A DNA stretch of 64,000 nucleotides, from contig CAJNOP010000016.1 of NCBI GenBank assembly GCA_905250075.1, forward strand, positions 1,087,661 through 1,151,660, given 5' to 3'. Under the pieces are notes generated by a model, which saw only the letters and a program-made list of their open reading frames with translations, had not been told where the DNA came from and did no database searches. A program made the position numbers and the translations under genes. The first letter of the stretch is position 1. Each line of letters starts with the position of its first letter. This DNA is from Rotaria sp. Silwood1. Taxonomy: Eukaryota > Rotifera > Eurotatoria > Philodinida > Philodinidae. Below are positions 61,828 through 64,000 of this stretch, piece by piece.

Positions 61828-62000
61828 GGTAAAGATTTGCTAATATTTAACAATGATAAGCGTCTTGTTGATATACTTAACTCCATTCAATCATACATTA
61901 AATCTTTTCAACGACTTCGTGTTTATTTTTCCACAATAGCTATGATTAATATTTTTCGAATTCTAACTAAATATCAGACTCCTCTTTTATAAGAGTCATT
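61828..62000 (+). pseudogene. Orphan coding-like segment
   Basis: After TTTTTTTCTAG, a 57-codon frame reads GKDLLIFNNDKRLVDILNSI, then QSYIKSFQRLRVYF and INIFRILTKYQTPLL before TAA. It looks like a real terminal exon, but no intact upstream exon is visible. It is probably part of the same relic as the 57.9–60.5 kb segments. Family not recognised. Confidence 0.35.
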
Positions 62001-62099
62001 TTCATCTCTTACTTATGAATCTATAAAATCAACAGAAACTTCATCCATTCCCAGGTCAACCGCTATGGTCTGTATACAGCTATTTAGGATTCATTTAAG

Positions 62100-62182
62100 G
62101 CACGGAGACGGATCATATTCTGCCGTAATATCTGGCGCAGAAATACGACCTTATACAGTAAAAATATGATCCATTTACGTGC
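62100..62182. repeat. 83-bp hairpin repeat
   Basis: GCACGGAGACGGATCATATT at the left pairs with AATATGATCCATTTACGTGC at the right end, around a GGCGCAG-containing loop. Confidence 0.6.
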
Positions 62183-63412
62183 TATATAAAGCAAACCGTT
62201 AGCGGAAGTTTCGATTAAACAGATCGATAATAAGAACTTTTTATATTTTCAAAGTAGATACTATATATGCTAACGAACTAGAAATAAACTAAATGTAATT
62301 GAAAGAAAACATGAACGAGAAGAAAAGTTTCTTAAGAATATCTATAAAAGATAATCTTGCGGAATATATCCGAAGATGAAGAAAAGAAAAGGAAAAAAGA
62401 AAAGAAAACATATATGTAAATATATGTCGTCAGTACAGTAGCAAACGAAGAAAAGAAAGAAACATCAAAGATAAGTGAATATAACAAGAAGTTACTCTGA
62501 AAACACAAACAACTGTATTTATCAACCTGAATGAAATCAGCTGGTTCATCATTAAAATGTCAATGTAAATTTAATCTAAATACAATTCAATGACTCACAA
62601 CCGAAATTTTTGCCTATTATATTCGATTCGTGTGATGAATTGAATTGGAAGAAGATAAAGTAGAATTGGCCATTTTCTTTATATAAATTGTCTAAGTCTC
62701 TAATTAATATCAGTCATCTGCATTCAAACTTCTTGAAATAATGAGGTACTGATGACGTCTATTAATAGAAAACAAAATGTCACGGAGATAAGAAAAGCAA
62801 ATTTTTCAACGCCAATAGTTACCAGTTCTAATAGATATCCATGATATAATTCAAATAAACAAAAAGATCTAATATTCAGTCTCTGTTTATCTTTTTACCA
62901 ACCATATTGTACACCTTACATAAAAAATCGAGTAATATTTCAATATAGTATTATTTTGATTTTTTTACTGGGTCGATGTGGCTTGTACCTCTCTATAAAA
63001 TATGTTAAACTATTCTTTTACTTTGCTGAGTTCTACATGTTTGAATCTTTTGAAATGCATTTTTGTGCTTTTAGATGTTGCTATTTTTCTTCTGTTTTTC
63101 TTCTGGGTATTTTTTTCTTTTTTCTTTTTATACAATAAATATTTGTATTTATAATTTACTAATCGATAGTATATTTTTTTTCTGCAAACTTGCTCATTTT
63201 AATCAAGGATTATTTAAAAATCATTTTGACCTATTATAATTCTGTATAATCATTCACAGGTATATCTTGCTTGTTTTTTGATATCAAGTAAATCAACGAG
63301 TCACCACGTTGAAAACATAAACACTCCATCGACTACGAGAGCATGGACAATGCTAACAACCATTGCGTCAAAATTACATGGAAATCCTAAGGGACTACCG
63401 CTTAAGAGAATA
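62183..63412. other. Spacer, no intact gene
   Basis: A/T-rich. A protein-like stretch without a start, HHVENINTPSTTRAWTMLTT followed by IASKLHGNPKGLPLKRI, reads from 63302 into the next repeat. It is probably another relic. The T-rich frame at 62956–63138 is not convincing. Confidence 0.3.
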
Positions 63413-63539
63413 TATATGTTGCCGGGGAAATTAATATCCGTGGCAATTTGAAATTCCTCTGACAGAAAACTTAAAATATCACTGTCCCCTTTAGAGAAAC
63501 TTTCAGTTGCGCTGATCTCAATTTCCTCTGCAACATATA
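63413..63539. repeat. Fold-back repeat, about 55-bp arms
   Basis: TATATGTTGCCGGGGAAATT on the left pairs with AATTTCCTCTGCAACATATA on the right. The arms continue inward through CCTCTGACAG/CTGTCCCCTTTAGAG words. Confidence 0.6.
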
Positions 63540-64000
63540 GACAAAATTAAATAAAAAGATGTTCTTCGTGGAATCCAAACCATGAACGTTCTGTGATTCG
63601 GGTGATGTTAAGCCAACTAAATTAGAAGGAACGTCCTAGTCTCCCTTTAGTGTCGAAATATACAATCATGAATACTAACACCTTCCATATCATTCCACTT
63701 TCTTATAGATATGACTGTGCTTATCACGATTCAATACATCAAGGGTGATTCAAAAGTCTTGGTCGTTCTCAGAAAAATGACGTATTCTCCCCTAGACAAA
63801 ACCAAAAACGCTCAAAATTGGAAGTCTAATCCCTTGTAAATAGACGAATATTACCCTAAATTTACAGACCTCTAGTCTTTACTATAGAGAAGATATATTG
63901 GTTCGTATGATAGAGAAGATTTTGTTTTTCATGTCCCAAAAAAAGTCAAAAAATTTTATTCAAAAGAAATGCCTAGAATAATTAATTTTCACTATTGATA
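63540..64000. other. Right window edge, unassigned
   Basis: No gene is seen. GGGTGATTCAAAAGTCTTGG at 63744–63763 has the look of a transposon end, but its partner end, if any, lies outside the window. Confidence 0.25.

Noticed and set aside
62956-63138. Small hydrophobic frame
   Set aside because: T-rich tract, no supporting features.

Overview
The window is animal nuclear DNA. It is strongly A/T-rich. Genes are split by many GT–AG introns, mostly about 50–70 nt, and codon choice favours A/T-ending codons. The recognisable genes are metazoan: a neurabin with RVxF, PDZ and SAM modules, a class IIa histone deacetylase, a discoidin-domain receptor kinase, Bet1 and GAPR-1. Tiny introns, low GC, dense transposon debris and one gene that could be of non-metazoan origin suggest a rotifer, perhaps a bdelloid. 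That assignment is inference; no ribosomal or organellar marker is present.

Layout. About 0.9–16.6 kb is a large decayed CACTA/EnSpm-like transposon. It has a broken Tnp2-type transposase gene and a second broken gene, possibly BEN-domain, on the same strand. GC-rich subterminal repeat clusters lie near 0.9–1.0 kb and 16.4–16.6 kb. Two hAT-type miniature elements, each with a perfect 8-bp target duplication, sit inside the transposase coding sequence. A 53-bp minisatellite with an assembly gap fills one intron. The second gene carries inverted repeats, tandem repeats and nested insertions in its introns.

16.7–31.5 kb is the gene-rich core. It holds a GAPR-1-like CAP protein (+), Bet1 (−, convergent with it), a 16-exon neurabin (−) and a 14-exon class IIa HDAC (+). 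Neurabin and the HDAC diverge from a shared 2.5-kb upstream region. 36.8–39.4 kb holds a secreted DUF4139-like protein and a single-pass membrane protein of unknown function, both (−). 47.9–52.5 kb encodes a discoidin-domain receptor tyrosine kinase whose DFG motif reads DIA. 55.4–57.3 kb encodes an ATP-grasp-like enzyme.

The spacers (31.5–36.8, 39.5–47.9, 52.5–54.9 and 57.3–64 kb) hold no intact gene that I can support. They contain fold-back (hairpin) elements. Between about 57.9 and 63.5 kb there are scattered coding-like segments with in-frame stops that look like relics of one or more dead genes. The intact genes are ordinary signalling, trafficking and chromatin genes and do not form an operon or an obvious pathway. 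Exon boundaries were worked out by hand from reading-frame continuity, GT/AG signals and family resemblance, so UTR exons and transcription starts are not resolved.
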